Assembly: GCA_030267565.1 (NCBI GenBank)
Contig: BRXU01000018.1
Span: 2,232,001-2,296,000 of the forward strand
Length of the DNA stretch: 64,000 bases
Direction: 5' to 3'
DNA from: Pleodorina starrii
Taxonomy: Eukaryota; Chlorophyta; Chlorophyceae; Chlamydomonadales; Volvocaceae
This document shows, piece after piece, positions 11,514 through 24,523 of the stretch. Position 1 is the stretch's first letter. Each line of letters begins with the position of its first letter. The translations under genes were made by a program, and so were the position numbers. The notes beneath the pieces were generated by a model. The model saw nothing but the letters and a program-made list of their open reading frames with translations. It was not told the DNA's origin and did not search any database.

Positions 11514-13376
11514 AAAAAGGAGAGACAGCACTTGCTTTGCAAATAGACAGCAGCTCTGAACTGCTCTGAAGGCCGCAGCGTTGACAGCGCCCAGTTTGTG
11601 TGCAGCTGCTTTCTTCGCCTGCCGCCACCTGTCCCATTCCCCCGTGGTGGGTGTCCTCCGGACGTCGCACCCGGGCCCCAGTGACAAGTTTCTTGCTCCA
11701 GGCTCCACCCGTGCGCTCGCTTGCGACCTGTTGCGGCCTACGCGCGCGACACACAGACGTGACCGCCTGCCGCGTGCAGGATAGTGGCGCTGCTGTCACG
11801 AGAAGAACGCAAGTGAACACCCGAGCACTTGACATCCGTGCGCCGCTGTTGGGTTGACGCGCGTCGACTGCAGCTAGAAAATATTGGGTCCCCGACAGAA
11901 AAGGTAGGCGCTAGAGAAACGAATGAGGCAGATGGGGGGCGGCATGTTCGACACGTCGAGGGGATTGCAATTGCCGCAAGGGTTCTCTCTCTTTTGGGCG
12001 TTTGAAAGCAAGGGTCTGCAGCCCATCGTACAAGCCTGCACCCCAAATGCGGTGCTGAGATGCCGGGTACAGGTACGTTCCTCAGCGCTTGCTGTAGAAG
12101 GGGGGAGAGTCCCTTTTCGTGGGCATGATTGGTTGTGTGAATGTGTTGGGTGGGTACGATCAATGCTTGCAGAAAGCTGTAGCTCCGCTGCGCCTTCCGT
12201 TCGAGCTAGTGCCCGTTCGGCCCGTTCCGGCCGGATCCGATGGCCCTAGTACCGACAAGGCGACAGCGCCCGCCAGTCTCTGTCGCGGCTCGAATCCGCT
12301 ACTTTGAAACTGTCAAGGCCTTCTGCTTGACATCCCCCAACAAAGTCGCCGGAAGTGTGCACGACGGCTTCGGTGTACGATTGACTGTACTGCCGTGAAA
12401 CATCCGGCGAAGCGAAACACGGCGAAACCTGTGGACACCGCATATGTGCTTTCACTAAGTAGCCTTAAAACTAAACATATATACGACCTCCGTTGGCGAC
12501 GGTGCCTCGCGTCTGCCCGTCTCCGAGTTTGTGAGCTCAGAACATCCGCGAGGCATGATTCCGTAATATCTACGATAATAAAAAGGAGCCTGCTTTTACA
12601 ATGAATTTAGATGTTGTCTCGGCTGTCTCGCTTTGTGTTCATGAATGTACTCGCGACAGCTGCCACAAGGAGCCATAACGGATGGAGGGCAGGCTTCTAG
12701 TATATTAACGGGCAATACCTCTACTGAAATACACAGGATGAACGACCCGGAGGTGCGATTCGTAGTGTCCAAGTGATGGCGGTCCATGGCTACTTGTAGC
12801 TTTCCTAACAGGGCTGGTTGGTGCTGCAGTTGCCTGCCACACCCGCAAGATCAATAAGCGATCTTAGGACTAGATACATTCGCAAGGTAAGCTGCACCGT
12901 TGATGACCGAGGGAACCATAAATAAATAACGAGTAACAAGTGGCACTCTCAACAAATTAGAACTGCCGACACTTGCGCTGTGAACACACACAGCCACGGA
13001 GACTGCCTCGTCCGAAACGTTTGAGGCCGGCGCCCCAAAGCCGACCATTCCAAGCGCTGATCGGCTCGCCGTAATGGGGGACACGCAGGCGGCTTGACGA
13101 CATAATTATTAGTGCATTCCGGGGCCTGCGTTCTGCAGTGCGCCTGGCCGAACCACACTGTGGGAGCTGAAACCGTGCCCATAAGGCGCATCTGTGCATT
13201 GCGTGCCATCCCTTGCCGTCTACGCGCCCGGAGCCGCATGGCGAGCACACGGACTCGACCCAAATCGCGCACACAGACGCTGTGCGGCTGGGTCAAACCT
13301 TGTGTGGCCTAACACTCCGCCTACCGTGGCCGGGGTTTCACACTCCCGCACCTCTCCTGCGCTTTCCTGCTCGCAG

Positions 13377-16300
13377 GCCGAGGATAAAAGCAAACGAACC
13401 GACGAAGACAACTACGAGAAAAGACTTTACATAGCGTCCGCAAAGACCTTCGGCACGAAATGGGGCGTGGGCGTTGGCCTGCACTTCGAGCTGCTGAAGT
13501 GGCTCCGATTGCTGTCTCTGCTCCTGATGCTATGCGCGGTAAGCAGAGCCACCTGCAGGCCCGCGACCTCGCCGCCTTCAGCAGCTGCCAGTTCCCCATC
13601 CCCACCCAGACTCCGACGATGATACGTGCGCACGCGCTGGCCTCCAAGTCCAGGCCCCGTGTCCACATCTGCCCATCCTCTGCCTCCTCCCGCGTCCGCC
13701 ACCCACCTCTGAGCCAGGCCGCAGAGGCCCCTCCGTCCATCCTCTCCCCATCTCCCGCCGCGCCTTTCTTCTTATCATCAAGCTTATCATCAAGCGAAAT
13801 GAACTACTCGCCGCCTCTCCCCCGCTGTCCCCCGCGTCCCAGATCCCGTTCCTGGTGGTAATTGGCTGCAGCGTCTTCACGGATGCGGCCCACATGCACG
13901 ATCACGACTACGGCGTCAAGAAGTACCCGAGCACCAAGGTGCACTCGCTCACCTTTGCCGCCATCGTGGACGACTCGCTGGACAACGGCACGCTGCAGTA
14001 CATGAACACAGCCATCGCAAACACGTGGAACGGACCCATGCGCAAGAGCGGCTTCCTCATATGTGGGTCGGGCGGGCAGGGGCCGGGAGGGCCGTGCGCC
14101 CGCACGGCTTGCGCACAGGCCAGGCCAGCCCTCTCAAGAGGGGCGGCCGCGTATGGCCTGGCCGGCGCGGAAAGCTGGCGAGCGTTCGGCGACGGGGCGA
14201 GCGGGGGCTGATCGCCGCTGCGCCAGCCGCCGCTGTCCTTCTATGGGAATTTGAGTTGGCCCACCGATGTTTCCCCAGCTGGCGAGCTCGGGGGCGCTGG
14301 CGCCCGACCAGTTATGCGAGACCGCTCATGCCTCGCCGAGCTCTGCTCGCAAAAGCAGTTTGGCTGGGCGTGGAATGCGGACTGTGTCGCACCCGTGACT
14401 TTCTGACTCCTCACCTCAACTGGGCCAGTGGCCGTCACCCCGCTTGCTTGAGCCTTACGCCCCCGGCACGGCGCCGCGCGCGCTGCGCCTACCATCCAGC
14501 CGCATCTGCCGCGCGGTGTCGTAAATGCTGCACCGCACCGCAACCACCGTGCCGCGCCGTGTCCACCTCCCCCTCACCCGCCGTTCCCCCAGGGATCTCC
14601 TTGGTTGACGCGGCGTCTGCGCTGCTGTTCCTGCTGGGCCTGGCTGCGCTGTGGTCGCACCTGAAGCGCTTCGCCCTGGTCACCGACAAGAACACGCTGG
14701 AGGCGGCGGACTTCACGGTGCTGGTCAGGGGGCTGCCGGCGGACGCAGACGAGGTGCAGGTGGGTGGCCCGGGCGTCTGGGTCGGGTCGCGGATGGGTGG
14801 GTGATACCTGCGTCGGATGGGAGGGTGGATCGGGTTCGATGGGCTGAGAGGTTGGGGTGCAGTGACCGGTTGGCGGGCACGCGTCGGTGGGTGGTTGGAG
14901 CGGATCACGTGAAGGCGAGGCGGCAAGCAGCGGCAGAGGGGGGGTGCGGCGGGGGGTGGGCTGGCATGTTTCCGGCAGTGGCAGTGAAGCGGTTGCGATA
15001 GATCCGAAGGCGACGGATTGTTCGTGTGCATGCGTGCGTACTGCTGCATGCCGCTGCAAGGATGCAGCCAGGGCAGTGTGTGCGTGTGCGTGTTGAGGGT
15101 CGGCTGAGCTGGGCTGGGCTGGGCTGGCTGGCTGGAGCACACGGCCACCGGGATTGGGAGGTGGGGATTTTGGGGCCATGGTGCCAGGGCAGTTGGCCTG
15201 GTGTCATCTTCGCCGAGATCGCTGCAGGTTGCGCTGCGGGTGTCCGTGCAGTGCAGGGAGCGACGCTGAGGAGCATGAGTGTCGGCGGAAGACCTACGCC
15301 GGGGCAGGGCAACGGCCCCCCAAACGGTCGCGGCGGTCGCCCTGTAGCAGCAGAGCAAGGGGGGCATGTTGGCGCTCGTCGTAGCCGTCTGCTGAACCCA
15401 CTCGCTGGGCCCTGCACGATGCACCCACCCTCCTGCTATCCCATCCCTGTCCCCGCTGTGCTTGCTGTGCCGGGGGGAACACTGTCGGCTGAACGCCTCT
15501 GAGTTGGCCTCTGTCGCGTTGCTATCGCCGCCCCTGCGTCTGCCGCCGCCGCTGAGAACACCGCCCCTGCGTCTGTGTCTGCTTGTTTGGCTTGTTTGGC
15601 TGTTTGTCCAGGTGGGCCAGCACTTCAGCCGCTACGGCGAGGTGATGGATGTGGTGCTGGTGACGGACCGCCTGAGTGAGACACTGCGCCACTGCGGCCG
15701 GGCAGCGAAGCTGCGGCAGCGCGAAGCCATGGTGGAGGATGCGTTCCAGGTCCGCCCAACAGGTGCGGGCCGGGGTGGGCCGGGGGCTGGACATGCAGGG
15801 GCGGCCGGGCGCATGGCTGGCCGGCTGGGTGGGTGGGTGGGTGGGTGGCCTGCGCACGTGCACGTATCCGGTCAGCCGGCCGATGGTGGGCTCTGCCACT
15901 ACCTAGGTACCGTACCTTCTTACCGTACAATGAAAGTACGAATGAAGTGCGCATTTGGGTGAAGCCAACCCCCACCCTGGTGCCAACCTCCAAACCTCCA
16001 AGCCAACACTGCCCCTCCCCTCCCCGCCCGCCCTCGCCCCCAACTGTCCCCCAGACAAGTCCAAATCCATGATGGAGAAGCTGAAGGGGCGGCGGGAGCG
16101 CATCGAGAAGAAAATCGGCATGCTGGCGAATCGCAACCCGAGCCTCAAGGCGGCCTTCGTCACCTTCAATGCGGAGAACGAGCGCCGCACCTGCCAGACG
16201 CAGTGCCCCAGCGGTGAGGAGGAGGGCGCGGGGTAGCCCACCGGTGCTGCGGCCCATGGCGTGGGACGCAGGTGTTGCTGCGGAAAAGGGACATAGGGTG

Positions 16301-19300
16301 TAGCAGGCACTGTGGGGGAGAGTGGGGCCGCGGGCGTGAAGGCGTGAAGGCATGGGGCTGGATGTGGGACGTGCGCAGGCCCGCTGAAAAGGTGCAAGCC
16401 TTACCAACTGATCACCTTGTGATCCCGCGCACGTGACTCGTGGGCACCGGCTGCTGTACGTTTCCGCTTCCGCTTCAATCAGGACTTGGCCTGTTCAGCA
16501 CCTCTCAACTCAAACCCTGCCGTACCACAGCCATCACCCTCGTCCCCATCCTCAGCTTGGATGCCGCTCTCTCCAGACCCTGGCCTCCGGGGGCCCCGGA
16601 CGTGCTTGCCAGCAGTGCCGGCAACCCGGCTCGCCCAGCTTCGGCGCCGGCGCCACCCCACCCATGCCTTGCCGCGCCGTGCCGCGCCGCGCCGTTGTAC
16701 CCCTCGCCCCGTCCTGCCCCGTCCCGGCCCTGCGCCACCGCTCCACCACTACTTCCCGCCCCCGCTTGCAGGCTGGCTGGGCAGTCTGATACAGCGGAGC
16801 AGGGACCGCTTCAAGGGCGAGCACAGGTTCTGGGTGCGCCAGGCGTGTGCGCCTGACGACTACAAGTTCGAGGACCTGGCCGTGTCGGAGTGGCAGCTCT
16901 TCGCCCGGGAGGTGAGGCGGAGGGGGGGGGGATGAGAGGATACCGTAATATTAAAGGCACCGCAGCCAACGGACGGAGACATCGGGTCCCCCTTGCATGG
17001 CCTGGCCTCCAGCCTGCCTCTTGCCGCCTGCCGCCCGTCCGCGTGCACATACACACACATATACCCGGGCCACCGCACTCGCTGCTCCCTCCGGATCGGC
17101 CTATACATGAATACCCCCCGGATCGGCCCGCGCTTTCCACTTCCGCCGTTCCCACCAGCCCGCTCATCTGCGTTGCTGTCGCTCCTTTCGCCTCGCCCCT
17201 GCCCCCTTGCCCCTCTCTTCACCCGCTCCCCCGCCCCCCCCCCGCAGGTTGCCATCAACGTTGCAATGCTGCTGCTGGTGGCTGTGTGCGCCGCCGCCAT
17301 CGCCAAGCTGACCGACATTTCCAACCAGGAGAGCTCCACCCTGTCCTGGCACACGGACCGACTGCTGGCCGACTCGGCGGCGTCCATGCTGCTGGTCGCC
17401 ACCAACGGATCGCCGGGCGCCACCAACGCCGACCCCAACGTTGCCGGCGCCGGGAACATGTTCGGCGGCGAGCTGATGCCGCAGCTGGAGGCGTTTTGCA
17501 CGCGGCAGCTGCGGGACACCTGCAGGGCACGCCTGGCGTCGGAATACGGCGGCCTGGTGACGGTGACGTACGGGTATGGGCTGGAGTGGGTCAACGCGAC
17601 GAGCCGGCTGCTGTTCGAGCGCGCGGTGGAGGAGGAGCTGGTGTGCTCCACTCGCACCGCCCGCACCGACGGGGGGTGCGGCCTGCAGGGCTGCCTGCCC
17701 TGCCTGTGCCTGGGCGTCTCCCGCAACGGCTCCGTCGCCAGCATGGACGCCGCCTTCGTCGCCTCCGCATCCGAGAGCGACACGGAGAGCGTCTGCTCGC
17801 CCTACATCAACTACCTGGACATCAGGTGGGTGGGCGGGCAGGGGAGGGAAGGGCGGGGGAGGGGAGGGGGGAGGGAGGCGTGAGAAAGGAGAACCGCAGC
17901 GAAGCAGGTCTGGGGGATCAGGGAGGGATATGCTCCCTTATAGAACAATGAGTCACTGCGTCTGGGGGGGCGGGGTACCGGAGCAGAGGGATGGTGGCAG
18001 TGCGGGTAGGGGTTGGGTGGGGTGGGGTGAGGGCTCCGCTGTCATGTGGCAAGTGGCATGCGCTCTGCGAAGCTCACGACGACACACACGGGCCAAGAGG
18101 GCATCAGTCCAAGATCAGTCGTATGATGGATGGATGGATGGATGGATGGATGCCATGAGTGTTGGGCGCCGACACGCGGCATGGGCGCACCCCGGCACAT
18201 GTACCCCAGCTTCGGGCGCACCCCGGCCGCAAGCATTCGAGGAAACGTCCGCCTTCCCACCCGCTGCGCCCCGACCCGCCCTCCCCCTTGCCTCCCCCTG
18301 CCTCCCTCCCCCCTCCCCCTGCCTCCCCCTGCTGTCCTGTCAGGAGCTGGGGCATCCGTCTGTCCATCTCTGCGGTGGTGGCCCTCCTCAACGTGGCCAT
18401 CAAGTGGGTGCTGTCGGTGCTGGTGCAGTACGGCCGCCACTGGACGCACACCGCCCGGGAGCGGTCCTTTGCGCTGCAGTGCTTTGTGTCCATGTTGGCC
18501 AACACGGTGGTGGTGCTGCTGGTCACTAACAGCGAGGCGCTGGGCAGGATGGCCAGGGAGAGCCAGGCGGGGGCGTGGACACGGTTCTTCGTGAGGGTAG
18601 GTGGAGGCTCGGGGGGGGGGGAGGGGGGCTGGGTGGGTGGGTGGGTGGGTGGCGGCTCGGGGAGGGGTGGGTGGCGGCTCGGGGAGGGGTGGGTGGGTGG
18701 GTGGGTGGCGGCTCGGGGAGGGGTGGGTGGGTGGGTGGGTGGCGGCTCGGGGAGGGGTGGGTGGGTGGGTGGGTGCTGCTCCAATGGGAGGGGGCGGGCG
18801 ATGGAGGAGGGGAGTGGCACCAGGCGGAGAGGGGGAGGGCAAGAGGCCACCGGAGTAAGGGTTGCGACGTGTGCCGTAGAAAGCGTCAGTCGGTGGTGTG
18901 GGTTGCTGGGGGGGAGGCGGGTGCTGGTGCTGGTGCTGGGCAGCTCCTGTGCAGGCGCAGGTGCATACCTACGTGCATACACACACGTAGGTACATACAT
19001 ACGTACGTGCATACATACACGCAACCATACGCACATGCGTAGGCGGACAACTTAATGCGCAAGGTGGGGTGGGGTGGGGTGGGCAGAGGTGGGGCTGCGT
19101 TACAGCGTCAAGGCAGGCTCCACGCGTAAGGTGCTCGTGGGTGGATATCAGCTTCTTTCGTGCGGCCTGCCTCTTTCCCCCCTTGGGCGGGAGGGAAGTG
19201 TCGGGACGCACACCTGAAGCGCACTGATCTCCCCCTCCCCCGCTCCCTCCCTGCAGTACGGCTCGTACAGTGACTTCACGCCTGGCTGGTACGAGAATGT

Positions 19301-22300
19301 GGGGCTGTCCATCCTGGTGAGGCGGAAGGGGGGCTCCGCTAGGTGTGTGTGTAGGTGTGTATGTTACATGGGAGACTGTGGGGCGCCTTGACAGTCTCGG
19401 TCTCCTGCCTGCACGGTATTGTGCAAATACAGCCCTGCGTACCGATACTGATTTAGAGGAAGAGGAAATGGTGGCGATGTAGCCCCAGCCGGCTGCTCCA
19501 CCCGCCCTGTGCGTCGCATCGGACCGACCGATCGATCGATCGATCGATCGACCGATCCATTGCAGGTCGGCACTCGCCCGCCGGACCACACCGCCGCGTT
19601 TGCAGCTTGCTATGTGGGGGAGTTACCGGGCATCGCCCTCCCTCCCTCCCTTCCCCGCTCTCCCCCTCCCTGCCCTCCCCTCCCTGTCCTGCCCGCATTT
19701 CACCCTTGCGCCTCCCCTCCCGGCCCCTCTCCCTCCCCCCCCCTCCCCCAGATCCTCATGATGATCAATGTGGGCAGCCCGCTGCTCACCCTGGCTGTGG
19801 AGGCGCTGCTGCAGACGGCCCGGCAATGCTGTGTGCGGTACTGCATCACTTGGCCGCTGCAGTCGGACTACGACACGGCATGGGCGAAGCCGCGCTTCAC
19901 GCTGGCGCAGCGCGTTGCAGGTGGGTGGGGTGGGATGGGGTGAGGTGCGGTGGGTTGAGGGTGAGGGTGGGGTGGAGGGTGGGGGTTTGAGGGTGGGGGT
20001 GGAGGTCAGGGTGGGGTGGGGTGGAGGGTGGGGCGCGGTGGGGTGGGGGTGGACGGTGGGGTGCGGTGGTGGCACGAGGGCAAGTGTGTGGCGGGCATTG
20101 GTGGACGCGGTCATCGTGAGGGAGGGTGGAAGGGGCTTGAAGGCCGCATTCAGGGAGGCTGGATCCAGGTTCGGCGCACACTCTCTCCTTCCCTCCCCCA
20201 GGGCGAGGAAATGACAGCAGCAACGACACGCACCCGCCCGCCCGCCCGCCCGCCGAGGAGAGGGGGAACAAACCGGCCCGGGGCGAGGCTCCACCGCGTC
20301 TCTCTCTCTCTCTCTCTCTCTCCTATCCTGTCGTCGCTGACCACCACCTCCCAAACCCTTATCGGAGCCCCTCTACTCGGCCTACGTCCCTCCACTCGGA
20401 AACGTCAGGTGCCCACCCCAATAAACGCATCGCCGCTACCACCCGCCACCCGCTACTGTCTCCCTCCCTCCCTCTCTCCTTCTCCCTCCCCCCCTGATTC
20501 GATACCGTTCACGGGCTCCGGCCTATACGTGGATAACCCCCCGGCCCCCTCCCTTCCGCTCTCCACAGACCTGCTCCTCAACGTGTCCCTGGCGATGCTG
20601 TTCGGCAGTGGCATGCCGCTGCTGTACCTGGTGCTGGCGGTGTACCTGCTGGTGGCGGAGCTGGCGGACAGGTGGGCCATCACCAAACTGTGCTGCAGCG
20701 CGCCCAGGTACAACACAGGACTCACGCAGCTCGTAATGGGTGAGTGAGGGTGAGGGTGGTGGCGGGCTGGTGTGGGCGGGAGGGAGGGTGGGTGGGAGAG
20801 AGAGAGGAAGGAAGGGGTTGTGGGATGAGGTCAGGGTAGGGCCACAGGCGTGGAGCGGGCGGGGAGCGGGACGCTGCAGCCCCCGGCCGTGTCTTGGGTC
20901 GTGCACCGGCGCACCGCCATTGCGCCGGATGAGGCCCAACGCGGCGGCGCGCTGAGCACTGGCCTGCGTGCGCCTGCGCGCGAGCGCCCCGGGTCTGCGG
21001 GTTGCAGGGGTGTTGTCCGGGCGCTGGGGAGGGAAGGGGGAAAGGCGCGGGCCCCCTGTCGCGGCACGGCGTTGGGCTTACGTTGCGCAGACGAGGCTCC
21101 CACTGAGAGCGGGTCTCCCCGGCGGGTCCACTGGTGTGGGGCGCCATCGGCGGCAACGGAGGGCGCGTCGTGTCAACGTGGGCGTGGGCCCTGACGTGGG
21201 CAGCAAACCGCAGCACGGCTCTGTGCGGGCCAACACGTCTGTGGCAGCGCAGGAAGGGACAGCAGCGACTCTCTTGACCACTCCACGCACGGCCCCGCCT
21301 GTCCTGTTCCGCCCTTGTCCGCTCCCCCCGCCCCCGCCTCCCCAGACCTTCTACCCTGGCTGGTTGCCGCCCACTGCGCGTTCGGTGTGTGGATGCACAC
21401 CTACTTCCGCGTGGTGGTGCCGAATGAGGGCGGCAAGGGGCTGGAGGAGGTGTCGGCGCTGAGCGTGGCGGTCAACAACGCGCGCCTCGCCTCCAGCTCC
21501 GCCGACCTGGCGGTGCTGCAGCACTCGAGCGTGTGGCAGCGCATCACGCAGCCCAACGGACTGCCGCTGCTGTTGCTGCTGCTGGGACTGGTGGTGGCGC
21601 TGCTGATCGGCCGGTGAGTGCCAGAGCGAACAGGCGGGGCCGTGCATGGAGGAGGAGGGGGAGGAGGAGGAGGGCCGGGGGGCGCGGCGATACAAAGCAA
21701 GCGAGGCTAAGGGAAGCCGTGTGGGGAGGGGCGCCGTGGCGCAGGGGCCGGGCGGGGGGCCGACCAGCGGCAACAGCTGCGGCAGTCACTCACGGGGCGC
21801 ACGGAACGACCGGGTGCGGCGCGATGCGGTGAGCCGCGGACGGACGCACCCCGTCTTGTCTAGTCGGGTTGGTGGGCTCAATCTGAGAGCCGACACTTTT
21901 CATTGGGCATGGTGGGCGCCTGGCAGTGCGCTCAGCGGACTGGAGATCCCGGCGAGCTCGGGCGCGGCCTCCACTTACCGTAGTGTGCGGTATACATACC
22001 TGTCAAGAGGTGCGTGGAGACGGACGGATGCACCACAGCTGCAACGGACACCAAGCAGCTGGCCCGAGATCTTATTGCTGACGGGCAGTATTTGTGCCAT
22101 TTGGAAGCTCAGTTTCCAAACGGCAGCGATGCGCGCTACATTTGTGCCCGGCAAGGGGCAAGCCCCCATTCGCATCGCGTGGGAAGGGAGGGCCGGAAGC
22201 TCCACTGCCCTGTGGTGAGGCCAGGTCCAGGTCAGCCTCTTGCCATGGCCGCGATCCCTGACCCGGCCATACCCCCCGGCCTCTCCCTTGTCCCCTCCCC

Positions 22301-24523
22301 ATCCCGTCCCCTACCGCCCGGCCCGTCACGTCTTTTCTTTATTGCCCCGTCCCGTCCCGTCCCGTCCTCTCCTCGACCCCGCCCCGCCCCGCCCCGTCCT
22401 CCCCCCTCCCGTAGCTTCCTTGTGTGGAAGCTGCTGTCCTGCCTGGTCGCCACGGGCCGGCTGTGCTGCCTGGGTCGCGGCGAGCGACTGATGCGGTTCC
22501 AGATCTACGAGGACACGCAGTTGCAGGTCAACACACTGCCGTACGCCAAGGCGCTCGAGTCACGCCAGCTGCACGACATGCTCAAGTCACGCCAGCAGCG
22601 CGGCACGCGCGAGCCACGCCAGCAGCAGGGCACGCTCGAGCCACGCCAGCTGTACGGCACGCGCGAGCCACGCCAGCAGCAGGGCACGCTCGAGCCAAGC
22701 CAGCAGCAGGGCACGCTCGAGCCAAGCCAGCTGTACGGCACGCTCGAGCCAAGCCAGCAGCACGGCACGCTCGAGCCAAGCCAGCAGCACGGCGCGCTCG
22801 AGCCAAGCCAGCAGCAGGGCACGCTCGAGCCAAGCCAGCAGCACGGCGCGCTCGAGTCACGCCGGCTGCACGGCACCCCCACCTACCGCCTGGAGCTTCA
22901 CCCCTACTACCAGCAGTACTTTGCAACGTCCGGACAACGCCACCTTCCCGGCAACACGGCCGGGAAGGTGTTGGCGCTGGTCATGTCTGCGGCCAACGGA
23001 AAAGCGCGCAAGCGCACCATGTTCACGCGACTTGTGGGTAGGGGGCTGGCTGGCTGGATGGACGAATGGGTGGATTGGCGGGTGCGCCTGGAGCTGAGCT
23101 TGGTTTGGCTGACTGGCTGGCCTGCGAGCAGGCTTTCGGCACCATGAGGGCAGCTCGCAGTCCACATACCAACACGGGCGGACAGGCGCATGTGTGCATG
23201 CATGGAGACTGCCGGGCAGAGGGTGACCGCTTCCCTGTGGTGCAAAGGGGGCCGCTGGGGCCTCCACACACCACACCGCACGTCAGGCTGTCAGCTCGCA
23301 GTACAGGTCCCGCAGCCGTCTGCCCCGCCCCCCCCACCCGCCCAACCAATACGGCCACCCGCCTGACCTACCTGCCCGTACGCCTGTCTTTCCCCCACTT
23401 TCCTGCACCTGCCCATCTGAGCCTCGCCCCTACCAGCGCAGCGCTTATGTTCCTTCTGTTCTCCGATATTTTTTCGCACCACCTCACCACAGCAATCATG
23501 TTCCTTGCATCCTTCAGTTTTTATTCGCCCCTGTCCCCCCTGATCGCCCTCCCGCAGGTGCAGCGCGGGCAGCTGCCCTCGGGCGCAGCGATCTTCGAGG
23601 TGCGGTCGACTCCCATGATGGACCGGGGCAGCCTGCGGGGAGACGACACGGCCGCGTTCAGGCAGCAGGACGGGGGCCACCACCCCCACCACCGTGACGG
23701 CGATGAGGTCGTGGACATGCACGCGGAGCCTGCAGAGCCCGCCCGCATCTTCATGGACCCGCTGCTGGCCATGGCCAGGACGGCTGCGGCGGGGGCGGGG
23801 TCGTCCTGTAAGTCGCCCTGGGGCCGGGGGGCGGCCGCGGCGGCGGCGGGTGGCGACGGCGCCGCTCGTGATCAGGACGTGCTGCTCGCTCCCGACGTGA
23901 TGGAGCTGCTGCAGGAGGAGCAGCTGCGCGCCTCCACAGCCTCGCTGCGATTGGGGCCGGGCTCTCAGCCACCGCGGCAGCAGCAGCCGCAGCAGCAACC
24001 GGGTGGTGACTCCCCGCGGTCGGTGGCGGCGCGGACCCCAACGGCAGCGGCGGTCATCAGCCTCGTCATCCCCGGGTCACCCGGTCTAGAGCGGGGAGGT
24101 GGTAGGGCTGGTGGTAGCGGCACCGTATCGCGGGCGCAGTCGGGTGTGGTCGGGATAGTGGTGGCTGCGGCCGAGGCTGGTGGGGCTGATGCCGAGATGG
24201 AGGCCATCAGGGCTCTGGCGGCAGGTCAGCTGCGTGCGCCCAGTCAGCTGGAGGCCAGTCCCACGGGTCGAAGCGGTGGAGCCGTCGGAGCTGCTGGCGA
24301 CGCCCGCACGGGGAGGACTCCGCCGGCCTCGCCGCACCGGCTGCAGACTGCAAGCGGCGATGTCGGAGCCGGCTCCGCGGCTGCGGTGGGGCCAGCGGCG
24401 GAGCAGCGCACTCCGTCGCCTCGCGTGTTGGTGGTGTTTGATGAGGCAGCAGGAGCCACAGGGGCCTCGAGCGCCCGATCTTCGCCTGCAAGCACGCCCC
24501 GGAGTGGCATCCCGCGGTTTTGA
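13377..24523 (+). CDS. OSCA/TMEM63 (CSC1-like) stress-gated cation channel-type membrane protein (5' end unresolved)
   Basis: Exons: 13377-13538, 13843-14062, 14593-14759, 15612-15762, 16055-16213, 16772-16911, 17248-17825, 18344-18590 (or 18596), 19257-19316, 19752-19920, 20569-20739, 21346-21613, 22415-23033, 23558-24523. All are in phase, giving 1,358 residues plus an unseen N-terminus. About ten hydrophobic segments are visible, beginning LLKWLRLLSLLLMLCA/IPFLVVIG and ending LPLLLLLLGLVVALLIG. After the early TMs lies an RRM-like cytosolic domain (FTVLVRGLP near residue 167, AAFVTF near 266), as in OSCA/TMEM63 proteins. The blocks DFTPGWYENVG and LFGSGMPLLY resemble protist members of this superfamily. 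The long exon 17248-17825 encodes a probable extracellular loop rich in Cys. The C-terminal tail is long, Ala/Gln-rich and presumably cytosolic. A mechanosensitive channel role is inferred from the family. TMEM16-like proteins are the main alternative. The first downstream TGTAA is far away, at 26144. Confidence 0.72.
18628..18774. repeat. Intronic GGGT-rich minisatellite
   Basis: Four blocks of TGGG/GGTG repeats alternate with GGCGGCTCGGGGAGGGG inside the intron after exon 8 of the OSCA-like gene. Confidence 0.75.
19921..20068. repeat. Intronic GTGGGG-rich tract
   Basis: Purine/GT-rich imperfect repeats of GTGGGG and GAGGGT directly follow the donor at 19921 in the OSCA-like gene. Confidence 0.65.
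22554..22877 (+). repeat. Coding 27-bp minisatellite, 12 units, in the OSCA-like gene
   Basis: Twelve head-to-tail 27-bp units, most beginning CTCGAGCCA, translate to nine-residue repeats of the form (L/R)EP(S/R)Q(Q/L)xGT. Variants are nested: the QLYG and QQHG types alternate with QQQG, and the outer units differ most. The length is an exact multiple of three, so copy-number changes keep the frame. The repeat sits at about residues 878-985, just after the last TM segment, so it probably faces the cytosol. Confidence 0.93.

Larger units (their letters stand above)
9801..13376. other. Intergenic region between the CPL1-like and OSCA-like genes
   Basis: No convincing exon was found. Open frames here are short, lack supporting splice signals and resemble no family I recognise. 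The stretch contains the direct repeat at 10409-10672, a 7-bp tandem tract at 11414-11448 and a GC-rich hairpin at 11473-11513. It must also contain the promoter and missing first exon(s) of the OSCA-like gene, because the first recognised exon at 13377 starts at an acceptor and has no Met before its last few residues. Candidate donors at 12072 (GTACGT) and 12887 (GTAAGC) gave no in-phase ATG exon. Confidence 0.5.

Noticed and set aside
22554..22877. 27-bp repeats considered as a regulatory array
   Set aside because: They lie inside an exon with an open frame kept through all twelve units and on into the next exon in phase.
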